This document shows positions 12,656-20,098 of a DNA stretch of 25,861 bases, piece after piece (position 1 is the first letter of the stretch; each line of letters opens with the position of its first letter). A program made the position numbers and the translations under genes. The notes under the pieces were generated by a model. It saw only the letters and a list, made by a program, of their open reading frames with translations, was not told where the DNA came from and searched no databases. The stretch is taken from the NCBI RefSeq assembly GCF_051960575.1, contig NZ_JBQCEE010000426.1:1-25861 (forward strand). Reading direction: 5' to 3'. The stretch comes from JBQCEE01 sp051960575. GTDB lineage: Bacteria; Actinomycetota; Actinomycetes; Mycobacteriales; Jatrophihabitantaceae.

Positions 12656-13774
12656 GTGCCGAACCCGTACCACTACGGGTCGCCGGTGACCGGCGACCAG
12701 TTCACCGGCCGGCACCACGAGGTGAACACGCTGGTCGAGCGGATGCGCGACGGCATCAACGTCGTCGTGGTGTCACCGCGCCGGTACGGCAAGACCTCGC
12801 TGCTGCGCCGGGCGGCCGAGATCGTCGAGCGCGACGGCGGCGCCGTGGTGTCGGTGTCGGCGATGGGGCTGGCCGACGCGCGCTCGCTCGCCGGGCAGTT
12901 GCTGCGGCAGACCTACCGGCTCGACGGGGGTCGTTGGCACCGGGCCAAGCAGGCCGTGCCGACGTTCCTGTCGCGGCTGCGGGTCAAGCCGACGGTGACC
13001 TTCAACGGCGACCAGCCGAGCTTCTCGTTCGCGGCGACCCTCTCGTCCGGCGAGCTCGACGACATCGTGGCCGACGTCTACGCCGTGCTCGCCGAGGTGG
13101 CGCCCCGCAAGCCTTCGGTGCTCATCGTCGACGAGTTCCAGGACGTGCTCGACCTCGGCCCGCACCTGCCGGGGCTGTTCAAGTCCCTCGCCGATCGCCA
13201 TCCGACGGTGTCACTGGTGCTCGCCGGTTCGAAGCAGCACGTGATGCAGCAGCTGACGCTCGAGAGCACCGGGCCGCTGTACGGCATGACCTCGCGGCTG
13301 GCGCTCGCGCCGATCCCGCCCGAGGAGATGGGCGACTTCCTGGTGCGCCGCGCGACCGCGGGGCAGAAGCGCCTGTCGGTGACCCTCGCCGACCGCATCG
13401 TCGAGCTCGCCGGGCCGGTACCGAACGACATCCAGTACCTGGCCTACGAGGTGTACAACACCGCCGGGCGGACGATCACCGCGAGCGACGTCGAGACCGG
13501 TATGCGGCTGGCCGTCGAGCACGAGGCCGACTTCGACGCCTGGCGGTTCGCGGCGCTGGCACCGGGCCAGCGGCGGGTGCTGCGCCGGCTCGCCGAGGCG
13601 CCGACCGCGACGCCGTACGCCGACGACTTCCGGGACGCGGTGCAGGCCCGCAGCCCCGGCGCGCTGCGCAACTCGCTGACCAGGCTGCTGCAGGCCGACC
13701 TCGCGACGATGGTCGACGGCACGTACCGCGTCACCAGCCCGTTCTTCGCGGCCTGGCTGCGCTCGCACGTGTGA
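12656..13774 (+). CDS. AAA/STAND-type ATPase with C-terminal winged helix
   Basis: 372 residues. FTGRHHEVNTLVERM (16-30) followed by the P-loop SPRRYGKTSLL (40-50), Walker B VLIVDEFQDV (155-164) and sensor-1 strand SLVLAGSKQHVM (186-197) identify the archaeal-ATPase/AAA_16 group. A lid region (residues 215-300) and a winged-helix-like C-terminus (LAPGQRRVLRRLAEAPTATP onward) complete the usual architecture. The GTG start has a strong GGGGGGAG four bases upstream. Members are often regulators, conflict-system switches or ORC/Cdc6-like loaders; nothing here decides. It converges with the YcaQ-like glycosylase gene, with 12 bases between stops. Repeats and the GTTACT boxes upstream suggest individual control. 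Confidence 0.82.
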   Translation: MPNPYHYGSPVTGDQFTGRHHEVNTLVERMRDGINVVVVSPRRYGKTSLLRRAAEIVERDGGAVVSVSAMGLADARSLAGQLLRQTYRLDGGRWHRAKQAVPTFLSRLRVKPTVTFNGDQPSFSFAATLSSGELDDIVADVYAVLAEVAPRKPSVLIVDEFQDVLDLGPHLPGLFKSLADRHPTVSLVLAGSKQHVMQQLTLESTGPLYGMTSRLALAPIPPEEMGDFLVRRATAGQKRLSVTLADRIVELAGPVPNDIQYLAYEVYNTAGRTITASDVETGMRLAVEHEADFDAWRFAALAPGQRRVLRRLAEAPTATPYADDFRDAVQARSPGALRNSLTRLLQADLATMVDGTYRVTSPFFAAWLRSHV

Positions 13775-13777
13775 TCA

Positions 13778-13796
13778 CGCCGCTGATCACGCGGCG
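13778..13796. terminator. Short hairpin between convergent genes
   Basis: CGCCGC (13778-13783) pairs with GCGGCG (13791-13796) over a TGATCAC loop, straddling the stop codon of the glycosylase gene. No T-run; possible weak bidirectional terminator. Confidence 0.3.
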
Positions 13797-15016
13797 CGCA
13801 CGGCCGCGGCGAGCGCAGGCGCCAGGGTGCCCCTCGGCGTCACCTCGACACCGTCGAGCCCGAGCCACTCGGCGGTGATCGCGAGCTCGGCGGCGAGCTC
13901 CGCGGCGGTGTGTGTCTCGTCGGCCCCGGGCTCGAGCCACGCCGCCTGCACGCGCAACCTGCCGGCCTGCCGGTCGCTCTTGAGGTCGACCCGCGCGACC
14001 AGGGCCTCGTCCAGCAGGAAGGGCAGCACGTAGTAGCCGTAGCGGCGCTGCTCGGGCGGAGTGTAGATCTCGATGCGGTAGCGGAAGTCGAACAGCCGCT
14101 CGGTGCGGTCGCGGAACCAGATGAGCGAGTCGAACGGCGACAGCAGCGCCCGGGCGCGGACGCGACGGGGTCGGGCGGCCTCGTGCCAGAGCCAGGCCGG
14201 CGCGGCCCAGCCGTCGACCTCGGCCGGCACCAGCTCACCCGACTCGGCCAGCTCGGCCACCGCGCGCTTGCCCGCCGCGGGGGCGAGCCGGAAGTAGTCG
14301 CGCAGGTCGGGCTCGGTGGCGATGCCGTGGGCTCGCGCGGCGATGCGGACGAGCTCGCGCTGGGCGTCGTCCGGGTCGGGCGTCGGTGCCTGCAGTACAG
14401 CGGGCGGCAGCACGCGCTCGGGCACGTCGTAGAGACGCTCGAAGTTGACGCGTCGCGCGGCCATCACCTCGCCGGCGAAGAAGAGGTACTCGAGCGCGAC
14501 CTTGCCGTCGTGCCAGTTCCACATGTCCCCCGGCGCGCGGGCCGGCCGCGGGATGCCGGTCTGGTTGGCGCGCACCGGCCCCTGATCACGGACGAGGGCA
14601 CGCACCTCGTCCAGCAGCCCCGGCTGCTCGCGGGCGAGCCGGCGGATGCCGCCCCACGAGTCGAGATGCGCGCGGGCCATGCGCCAGCGCAGCAGTCGGT
14701 GTGTCGACAGCGGGACCAGCGACGCCTCGTGCGCCCAGTACTCGACCAGCTCGCGCTGCACCGGGCCGCTGGTGTGCGCGGTCAGCCGGTCGAGCAGGTC
14801 GCGCGGGTAGGGGCCGAGACGCGCGAGCACCGGCAGGTAGTGCGAGCGGCAGAACACGTTGACCGAGTCGAGCTGCAGCAGGCCGATGCGGCCGAGCACC
14901 CGGCGGATGTGGCGCGCGTCGACGCGGCCGGCCGGTCGGGGGTCGGCGAAGCCCTGGGCGGCGAGGGCGATGCGGCGCGCCTGCGGACGGCTGATCGACA
15001 CGGGCCGGGGGCTCAT
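13787..15016 (-). CDS. YcaQ/AlkX-like interstrand-crosslink DNA glycosylase (HTH_42 family)
   Basis: 409 residues. Winged-helix DNA glycosylase of the AlkZ/YcaQ superfamily (PF06224), which unhooks alkylated bases and interstrand crosslinks. GLLQLDSVNV places the catalytic motif Q48-L-D50, the Q-x-D form of YcaQ/AlkX rather than the Q-x-Q of the antibiotic self-resistance enzyme AlkZ. Other conserved landmarks are EYWAHEASLVP, SPFDSLIWFRDRTERLFDF and RRYGYYVLPFLL. The start ATG 15016 is supported by TAAGGT seven bases upstream; GTG 15025 is an alternative but overlaps that box. Its promoter overlaps the upstream region of the divergent DedA gene. Likely a housekeeping repair gene rather than a resistance gene, as no biosynthetic cluster is nearby. 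Confidence 0.9.
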   Translation of the reverse strand: MSPRPVSISRPQARRIALAAQGFADPRPAGRVDARHIRRVLGRIGLLQLDSVNVFCRSHYLPVLARLGPYPRDLLDRLTAHTSGPVQRELVEYWAHEASLVPLSTHRLLRWRMARAHLDSWGGIRRLAREQPGLLDEVRALVRDQGPVRANQTGIPRPARAPGDMWNWHDGKVALEYLFFAGEVMAARRVNFERLYDVPERVLPPAVLQAPTPDPDDAQRELVRIAARAHGIATEPDLRDYFRLAPAAGKRAVAELAESGELVPAEVDGWAAPAWLWHEAARPRRVRARALLSPFDSLIWFRDRTERLFDFRYRIEIYTPPEQRRYGYYVLPFLLDEALVARVDLKSDRQAGRLRVQAAWLEPGADETHTAAELAAELAITAEWLGLDGVEVTPRGTLAPALAAAVRAA

Positions 15017-15023
15017 GACCGGC

Positions 15024-15029
15024 ACCTTA
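15024..15029 (-). promoter_or_regulatory. -10 element of the glycosylase gene, leaderless type
   Basis: TAAGGT on the minus strand, seven bases before ATG 15016. The opposite strand has TACGAG (15028-15033) six bases before the DedA GTG, so the two divergent -10 regions would overlap. Confidence 0.45.
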
Positions 15030-15039
15030 CGAGGATGCT

Positions 15040-15750
15040 GTGACAGCGACAGACGGTCGAGCTGCGTGCGAGCATGGCAACGTGTTCGAGCACATCATGC
15101 GGACGATCGGCGAGTCGGTGGGCTCGTGGTTGTACCTGATCGCCGGCGGCCTCTGCTTCGCCGAGGCGGCGATCCTGATCGGCATGGTGCTGCCCGGCGA
15201 GACGGCACTGCTCGTCGCGGGCGTCTTCTGCAACGCCAAGTACGGCACGCTGAACCTCGGCCTGATGATCGCCGTCGCGGCGGTCTGCGCGATCGCCGGC
15301 GACTCGGTGGGCTACGAGTTCGGCAAGAAGTACGGCCCGGCGCTGCGGCGCAGCCGGCTCGGCCGCTGGGTCGGCGAGCACCGGTGGGCCGCGGTCGACG
15401 GCTTCATCCTGCGCCACGGCGGCAAGGCCGTGCTGCTCGGACGCCTCACCGCGCTGTTCCGCGCCCTGATGCCGTCGATGGCCGGCGTGAGCGGCATGCG
15501 CTATCGCACCTTCTTGCTCTGGAACGCCGCCGGCGGCCTGATCTGGGCGCCGGGCTGCGTGCTGCTGGGGTACGGGTTCGCCTCGGCGCTGAACGTCGTC
15601 GGCGAGACGCTGACCTGGGCGCCGCTGGCCGTGCTGGCGCTCGTCGCGGTCGTCTACCTCGGGCTGCACCTGCGCAAGCGGCGGCACGAGCGGGCGGAGG
15701 CCGAGGCCTTCTCGGCGGCGAACCAGGCGTCGACGGTGGCGGTCGACTGA
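15040..15750 (+). CDS. DedA-family membrane protein
   Basis: 236 residues from GTG 15040, with GAGGA four bases upstream; GTG 15082 (MFEHIMRTIG) is the main alternative. DedA/SNARE-associated domain features: FAEAAILIGMVLPGETALLV near the N-terminus, the GDSVGYEFGKKYG segment, and the FGR-like catalytic-looking stretch LLGRLTALFRALMPSMAGVS with conserved Arg residues and Pro. Four to five membrane segments. Family members act as phospholipid or undecaprenyl-phosphate translocases; which lipid this one handles cannot be told. The C-terminus is Arg-rich and cytoplasmic. Divergent from the glycosylase gene with only 23 bases between start codons. Confidence 0.9.
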   Translation: MTATDGRAACEHGNVFEHIMRTIGESVGSWLYLIAGGLCFAEAAILIGMVLPGETALLVAGVFCNAKYGTLNLGLMIAVAAVCAIAGDSVGYEFGKKYGPALRRSRLGRWVGEHRWAAVDGFILRHGGKAVLLGRLTALFRALMPSMAGVSGMRYRTFLLWNAAGGLIWAPGCVLLGYGFASALNVVGETLTWAPLAVLALVAVVYLGLHLRKRRHERAEAEAFSAANQASTVAVD

Positions 15751-15785
15751 CGGTCCGTCGTCAGGACAGACCCGGCCAAGATCGC

Positions 15786-15791
15786 TAGCCT
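15786..15791 (+). promoter_or_regulatory. -10 element of the polytopic membrane protein gene, leaderless type
   Basis: TAGCCT, eight bases before ATG 15800, with no ribosome binding site between. Confidence 0.45.
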
Positions 15792-15799
15792 GCTCGGCC

Positions 15800-16960
15800 A
15801 TGAGCGACTTCGGCCCGCCCGAGCCCCCGCGACACCCCTCCCCCGGTCCGTCGCCGTACGCCGGACCACCGTCGTGGGGGCCGCCGCCCGCCGGCCCCGC
15901 GTCGTCCACGGCGACCGGCTGGGCCGACCCGGCAGGCGGCACCCCGACGCCGCCCGGCTCGCGCTTCGGCGAGCGCCTGCAGCGGCGTCCGGAGCCCCGC
16001 TTCGCCGTTGCGTTGGCCGGAGCCGGCGCGGTGCTGGCGCTGATCGGGCTCGTGGTCTGGGCGGGCCAGTACGTCGGGTCGGACCTCGTGGGCAGCGTCC
16101 GCCTCGACGAGAACGGCCTGCCGACCGGCCGTGGCGGCAGCGACCGGCACATCCTCGCCGGCGTCATCTTCCTCGCGGTCGCCGCGGTCGGTGTGCTGCT
16201 CGGCCTCAGCCGCCGGCGCGGACCGCTCGCGACGGCGGCCACCGCGCTCTTCGCCGGCGGCGTGCCGCTGGCCCTGGGGTTCTTCAGCCTGGACGTGTCG
16301 GGTGGCAGCTTCCCGCTGAACCTCGACCTGATCGCGTGGGTGTCGATCGTCGCCTGGGCCGTCGCCTACGCCGCGGTGCCCGGACTGCGCGGGCACACCG
16401 TGCTGATCTTCCTGATCGCGACGACGTTCTTCGACTACGTGCTGTTCAAGTCGGCGCAGGACGAGGTGCTCGGCCGCGTCGCGTCGTCGGCGTTCAACAC
16501 CGGCGACGTCTCGTCCAGCGGCGGCGCGGGCGCGATCACCGCCGTCGGCCTGATCTTCGGGCTGGGCTACTACGCGATCGCCTTCGCGCTCGACCGGCGT
16601 GGCCTGCACGGGCCCGCCACCGGCCTCGTCTACCCGGCCTTCGGCGCGACGGTGCTCGGGCTCGTCGGCTTCGGCATCCAGACCAGCATCACCGGCGCCG
16701 GCGTGCTCACCGTGCTGCTCGGCATCGCCTGTTGCCTGGCCGGTGCGCGCAACGGCCGCCGCGCCACCAGCTTCGTGTGGGCTGCCGGCGTGGTGGTCGG
16801 CGTGGGCCTCGTCGTCGAGCAGCAGGTCGACGGCACGTCCGGCCGGGGCGTGACGTTCGCCGTCGTCGGTGCGGTGCTCGTGGCGCTCGCGCAGCTGGTC
16901 GCGTCCGCGACCCGCGAGCCGGACGACATGGACCCGGCCGTGATGGTGCGGTCGCGCTGA
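15800..16960 (+). CDS. Polytopic membrane protein of unknown function
   Basis: 386 residues. The first 65 residues are Pro/Gly/Ser-rich and disordered (PPEPPRHPSPGPSPYAGPPS), followed by about ten hydrophobic segments from residue 70 to 370, for example VALAGAGAVLALIGLVVWAG and GVIFLAVAAVGVLLGL. A polar loop between the first two segments contains DENGLPTGRGGSDR. No transporter or enzyme motif was recognised. The Pro-rich cytoplasmic N-terminus is common in actinobacterial membrane proteins and may bind partners. It lies between a DedA gene and a GNAT gene, each with its own promoter signal, so operon context gives no clue. Confidence 0.8.
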   Translation: MSDFGPPEPPRHPSPGPSPYAGPPSWGPPPAGPASSTATGWADPAGGTPTPPGSRFGERLQRRPEPRFAVALAGAGAVLALIGLVVWAGQYVGSDLVGSVRLDENGLPTGRGGSDRHILAGVIFLAVAAVGVLLGLSRRRGPLATAATALFAGGVPLALGFFSLDVSGGSFPLNLDLIAWVSIVAWAVAYAAVPGLRGHTVLIFLIATTFFDYVLFKSAQDEVLGRVASSAFNTGDVSSSGGAGAITAVGLIFGLGYYAIAFALDRRGLHGPATGLVYPAFGATVLGLVGFGIQTSITGAGVLTVLLGIACCLAGARNGRRATSFVWAAGVVVGVGLVVEQQVDGTSGRGVTFAVVGAVLVALAQLVASATREPDDMDPAVMVRSR

Positions 16961-16989
16961 CCGGCACGGCTCGTCACCCGGCCGATCTC

Positions 16990-16995
16990 TAGGCT
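16990..16995 (+). promoter_or_regulatory. -10 element of the GNAT gene, leaderless type
   Basis: TAGGCT, six bases before ATG 17002; identical hexamer and spacing to the DUF2461 gene promoter. Confidence 0.55.
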
Positions 16996-17001
16996 CGCGT
17001 C

Positions 17002-17565
17002 ATGGCCGATGTGAGCGTGCGCCCGGCGACCGGTGCGGATGTCGCCGAGATCGCGCGCATCCAGGTCGAGACGTGGCGGTCGGCGTACCGGACGGTACTG
17101 CCCGCCCCCGTGCTCGACGGGCTGTCGATCGACGGTGCGGCGCAGGCGTGGGCGGCCGCGGTCGCGTCACCGCCGTCGCCGCGGCACCACGTGCTCGTGG
17201 CGCTCGAGCAGCAGTGGGTCGTCGGCTTCGTCGCGCTGGCGCCGGACGAGGTCGAGGCCGAGGGGTCGGCGGTCGACGAGGAGATCGCGCTGGGGCTGAC
17301 GGCGGCGGTGGGTCCGCTGCTCGTCGAGCCGCGATGGGGACGTCGGGGCCACGGCTCGCGGCTGTTGGCGGCAGCGGTGGACACCGCGCGGGCCGACGGG
17401 CTGCAGCGGGCGATCGCCTGGGTGCCCGAGGCCGACCGCACGACCCAGGACTTCCTCGCCTCCGCCGGCTGGGAGCCCGACGGCGTCGTCCGCGGGCTCG
17501 ACACCGGCGTCGGTGAACTGCGCGAGGTGCGGCTGCACGTCGCGATCGGTGCCGACGGGGGCTGA
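17002..17565 (+). CDS. GNAT-family N-acetyltransferase
   Basis: 187 residues, one GNAT domain. VRPATGADVAEIARIQVETW at the N-terminus is the classic first strand and helix. VGFVALAPDE is the central strand, and VEPRWGRRGHGSRLLAAAVD (108-127) carries the acetyl-CoA pyrophosphate loop R/Q-x-x-G-x-G/A. FLASAGWEPDG near residue 152 is the usual final segment. The substrate, which could be an amine, peptide or antibiotic, cannot be predicted. A 7-bp hairpin follows directly after the stop, so it is probably monocistronic. Confidence 0.88.
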   Translation: MADVSVRPATGADVAEIARIQVETWRSAYRTVLPAPVLDGLSIDGAAQAWAAAVASPPSPRHHVLVALEQQWVVGFVALAPDEVEAEGSAVDEEIALGLTAAVGPLLVEPRWGRRGHGSRLLAAAVDTARADGLQRAIAWVPEADRTTQDFLASAGWEPDGVVRGLDTGVGELREVRLHVAIGADGG

Positions 17566-17593
17566 GCCCTCGCGTCCGACGGCGGTCGAGGGC
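17566..17593 (+). terminator. Hairpin after the GNAT gene
   Basis: GCCCTCG (17566-17572) and CGAGGGC (17587-17593) are perfect complements around a 14-base loop, starting one base after the stop codon. No T-run, as is common for actinobacterial terminators. Confidence 0.5.
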
Positions 17594-17703
17594 GTGCCCG
17601 CAGCACCGGATCTTGATGGCGTGGACGGCCTCCGGGCCGCTGTGGGCATCCGGATCGGCCGGCCGGAGCCGTGTACCGGCGGCACGCTGTCGGCGGCGTT
17701 GCC

Positions 17704-17709
17704 TAGGCT
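17704..17709 (+). promoter_or_regulatory. -10 element of the DUF2461 gene, leaderless type
   Basis: TAGGCT followed by six bases and GTG 17716. The preceding 110 bases hold no other feature I could identify. Confidence 0.55.
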
Positions 17710-17715
17710 CGTCGC

Positions 17716-18342
17716 GTGAGCTTCACCGGCATCCCGACGGCGGCCCTCGACTTCTACGAGGATCTCGAGGCCGACAACACCAAGGCGTTCTGGACGGCGC
17801 ACAAGGCGACGTACGACGAGGCGGTGCGGGCCCCGCTCGAGGCGCTGATCGCCGAGCTCGAGCGTGAGTTCGGGCCGGCCAAGCTGTTCCGCCCCTACCG
17901 CGACGTCCGGTTCAGCAAGGACAAGACCCCGTACAAGACGCACCAGGGCGCCTGGTTCGGCGAGTCGAGCACCTACCTGCACATCTCCGCCGCCGGCCTG
18001 TTCCTCGCCGGCGGCTACTGGGAGACGTCCTCGCCGCAGGTCGACCGCCTGCGACGTGCCGTCGCCGACGACGTGGCGGGCGCCGAGCTCGAACGCACGC
18101 TCGCGGCCGTCCGCAAGAAGGGGTTCGAGATCGGCGGCGACCGCATCACCCGGGTGCCGAGCGGCTACCCGAAGGACCATCCGCGCGCGGACCTGCTGAC
18201 GTACAAGTCGCTCACGGCCTCGCAGCAGCTCGGCTGTCCCGACTGGCTGTCGACGGCGAAGGCGAAGACCGAGATCACGAAGCGGTGGCGTGCCCTCGCG
18301 CCGCTCACCGCGTGGCTGGACACCCACGTCGGCCGCGACTGA
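17716..18342 (+). CDS. DUF2461-family protein
   Basis: 208 residues, GTG start supported by the TAGGCT box. ALDFYEDLEADNTKAFWTAH at the start, the strongly conserved KLFRPYRDVRFSKDKTPYKT (55-74), then YLHISAAGLFLAGGYWETSS and a C-terminal TYKSLTASQQLG match the DUF2461 (PF09365) signature. The family is widespread in bacteria and has no established biochemical role. Soluble, no signal peptide. Followed by a stem-loop shared with the convergent gene at 18376. Confidence 0.9.
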   Translation: MSFTGIPTAALDFYEDLEADNTKAFWTAHKATYDEAVRAPLEALIAELEREFGPAKLFRPYRDVRFSKDKTPYKTHQGAWFGESSTYLHISAAGLFLAGGYWETSSPQVDRLRRAVADDVAGAELERTLAAVRKKGFEIGGDRITRVPSGYPKDHPRADLLTYKSLTASQQLGCPDWLSTAKAKTEITKRWRALAPLTAWLDTHVGRD

Positions 18343-18381
18343 CCGTGCCGGCCTCGGCCGCGACGGCGGGGCCGGTCACGG
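18343..18381. terminator. Bidirectional hairpin between convergent genes
   Basis: CCGTGCCGGCC (18343-18353) pairs with GGCCGGTCACGG (18370-18381) with one bulged base, over a 16-base loop. It begins right after the DUF2461 stop and covers the stop of the opposing gene at 18376. Confidence 0.5.
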
Positions 18382-18846
18382 CCACCGTGGCAGGCGATCG
18401 ACGAGCCGAGGGACGATCTCGCGCTCGACCGCCATGGCGGCCCGCAGGTTGAGGTCGGTCACCGCGCGCTGCTCGACGTCGACGAGGTCGAGCCAGACCG
18501 CGTCGTCGGTGGCGTACAGGAAGCCGGTCGAGCCCATCAGCCGGACGAGCCCGGGTTGCACGAGCGACGAGTCCGGGACGAGGGCGGGCGAGTCGAGGTA
18601 GCCGGGGTCGACGTAGGGCAGCGCGTGCGCCGGAACGGGACGGTCGGCCGGCCACCACCGCGCCGCGACGCCGAACGCGGCGAACACCTCGACCCGCTCT
18701 GCGTCCGAACCCGCACGCACCCGCAGTTCGAGGGTGTCGTCCCGCTCGGCGATACCGGAGGAGAAGCCCGGCAGGAACCGGAACCAGCGCAGCTGCTCGA
18801 CCAGCGGCGTGCGCGGGTCGTCCGGTGGGATCGCGGCCGGCGTCAT
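18376..18846 (-). CDS. Conserved-looking hypothetical protein
   Basis: 156 residues. No family recognised. It looks like a soluble alpha/beta protein: LVEQLRWFRFLPGFSSGIAE near the N-terminus, TLELRVRAGSDAERVEVFAA in the middle, and a C-terminal AMAVEREIVPRLVDRLPRWP. No Cys, no signal peptide, no membrane segment. Codon use matches the neighbours. It starts 36 bases after the TPR membrane protein on the same strand, so it is probably the last gene of the M16-dapB-TPR operon. The ribosome binding site is weak. Its end overlaps the bidirectional hairpin. Confidence 0.7.
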   Translation of the reverse strand: MTPAAIPPDDPRTPLVEQLRWFRFLPGFSSGIAERDDTLELRVRAGSDAERVEVFAAFGVAARWWPADRPVPAHALPYVDPGYLDSPALVPDSSLVQPGLVRLMGSTGFLYATDDAVWLDLVDVEQRAVTDLNLRAAMAVEREIVPRLVDRLPRWP

Positions 18847-18882
18847 CGACGGCTCACCGCGGCACGCATGCGCGGCATGGTG

Positions 18883-19323
18883 TCAGAGTGCGGACGCGTC
18901 CGACGACTCGATCATGATGGCCTTGCGCATCGTCGCGCGGGCCCGGCGCCGGTCGCCGGCCAGGTCGTAGGCCTCGGCCAGCCGGTACCAGCCGCGCCAG
19001 TCGGCCGGCTCGGCCTCGACGGCCGTGCGGCACTGCGCGAACCACGCGTCCGCGGCCGACCGCTCGACGCGGCCCGACGGGCGCCGGGGCAGGTCGGGCG
19101 GGCCGTCCGGCAACTGCTGGGCCAGCCGCTGTGTCGCCCGGCCGAACTGCACCTCCTGCCAGACGACGTACCCGCCGATCACCGGCAGCACGAAGACGAC
19201 GACGCCGAGCAACTTGAGCGTCCACTTCGACTGCTGCACGAGGATGACGCCGAACCAGCCGATGATCGCGAAGTACGCGAGCAGGGCGATGATCAGGACG
19301 CCGACGACGCGGCGGGCGGTCAC
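18883..19323 (-). CDS. Small membrane protein with TPR-like C-terminus
   Basis: 146 residues, GTG start seven bases after dapB. Two membrane segments (about 7-29 VVGVLIIALLAYFAIIGWFG and 38-56) form an N-terminal hairpin. A polar linker is followed by a TPR-like helix pair at about 96-135 (CRTAVEAEPADWRGWYRLAE then AYDLAGDRRRARATMRKAI). The pattern W-x2-LA-x3-D-G-AR matches a tetratricopeptide unit, suggesting protein-protein contact on the cytoplasmic side. Position directly after dapB implies co-transcription; a link to cell-wall precursor synthesis is inference only. Confidence 0.75.
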   Translation of the reverse strand: MTARRVVGVLIIALLAYFAIIGWFGVILVQQSKWTLKLLGVVVFVLPVIGGYVVWQEVQFGRATQRLAQQLPDGPPDLPRRPSGRVERSAADAWFAQCRTAVEAEPADWRGWYRLAEAYDLAGDRRRARATMRKAIMIESSDASAL

Positions 19324-19330
19324 CGGCGGC

Positions 19331-20098
19331 TCAGAGGTCGAGCAGGGCCTCGAGGCCCACGGTCAGCCCCGGACGCGACCCGATCTGCCGCACCGCCAGC
19401 AGCACGCCCGGCATGAACGACACCCGGTCGAGCGAGTCGTGCCGGATCGTCAACGTCTCGCCCTCGGTGCCGAAGACGATCTCCTGATGCGCGACCAGGC
19501 CGGCGATGCGCAGGGCGTGCACCCGCACGCCGTCGACGTCGGCGCCGCGCGCGCCCTCGAGCGCCTGGGTGGTCGCGTCCGGCGCGCGGCCCATCCCGGC
19601 GGCGGCGCGCGCCTGCGCGATCACCTGTGCCGTGCGCGCCGCGGTGCCCGACGGGGCGTCGGCCTTGCCGGGGTGATGCAGCTCGACGACCTCGGCCGAG
19701 TCGTAGTACTTGGCGGCCAGCTGCGCGAACTTCATCGACAGCACCGCGCCGATGCCGAAGTTCGGGGCGATGAGCATGCCGAGGTCGGGCACGTCGGCGA
19801 GCCAGCCGCGCAGCGTGTCGAGCCGGTCGGCGGTGAAGCCGGTCGTGCCCACGACGGCGTGGATGTGCTGGTCGACGGCGAAGCGCAGGTTGTCCATCAC
19901 CACGTCGGGGTGCGTGAAGTCGACGAGCACCTGGGCGCCGGCGTCCGCCACCGAGAACAGCCAGTCGCCGGCGTCGACCATCGCGACGAGCTCGAGGTCG
20001 GGCGCGGCGTCGACCGCCTTGCACACCTGCTGCCCCATGCGCCCGCGGGCGCCGAGGACGCCGACGCGCAGGGGTTCGGTCACAGCTGCCTCGCTCAT
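19331..20098 (-). CDS. dapB: 4-hydroxy-tetrahydrodipicolinate reductase
   Basis: 255 residues. Reduces the DapA product with NAD(P)H on the way to diaminopimelate and lysine. The nucleotide-binding turn is VGVLGARGRMGQ (12-23). The family signature VELHHPGKADAPSGTA (138-153) holds the catalytic H141-H142 and K145. GTTGF (84-88) and APNFGIGAV (111-119) are also conserved. The ATG overlaps the stop of the M16 peptidase gene by four bases (ATGA), so the two are translationally coupled; a GTG five codons downstream is the alternative start. An M16 peptidase upstream of dapB is a recurring actinobacterial arrangement. Confidence 0.95.
   Translation of the reverse strand: MSEAAVTEPLRVGVLGARGRMGQQVCKAVDAAPDLELVAMVDAGDWLFSVADAGAQVLVDFTHPDVVMDNLRFAVDQHIHAVVGTTGFTADRLDTLRGWLADVPDLGMLIAPNFGIGAVLSMKFAQLAAKYYDSAEVVELHHPGKADAPSGTAARTAQVIAQARAAAGMGRAPDATTQALEGARGADVDGVRVHALRIAGLVAHQEIVFGTEGETLTIRHDSLDRVSFMPGVLLAVRQIGSRPGLTVGLEALLDL

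Noticed and set aside
11411..12718. Minus-strand frame reading the spacer repeats as a ten-residue protein repeat
   Set aside because: It overlaps two well-supported plus-strand genes, and the repeats extend only through the intergenic part; no start signal.
13787..15016. Antibiotic self-resistance glycosylase (AlkZ type)
   Set aside because: The catalytic motif is Q-x-D as in YcaQ/AlkX, and no biosynthetic genes are nearby.
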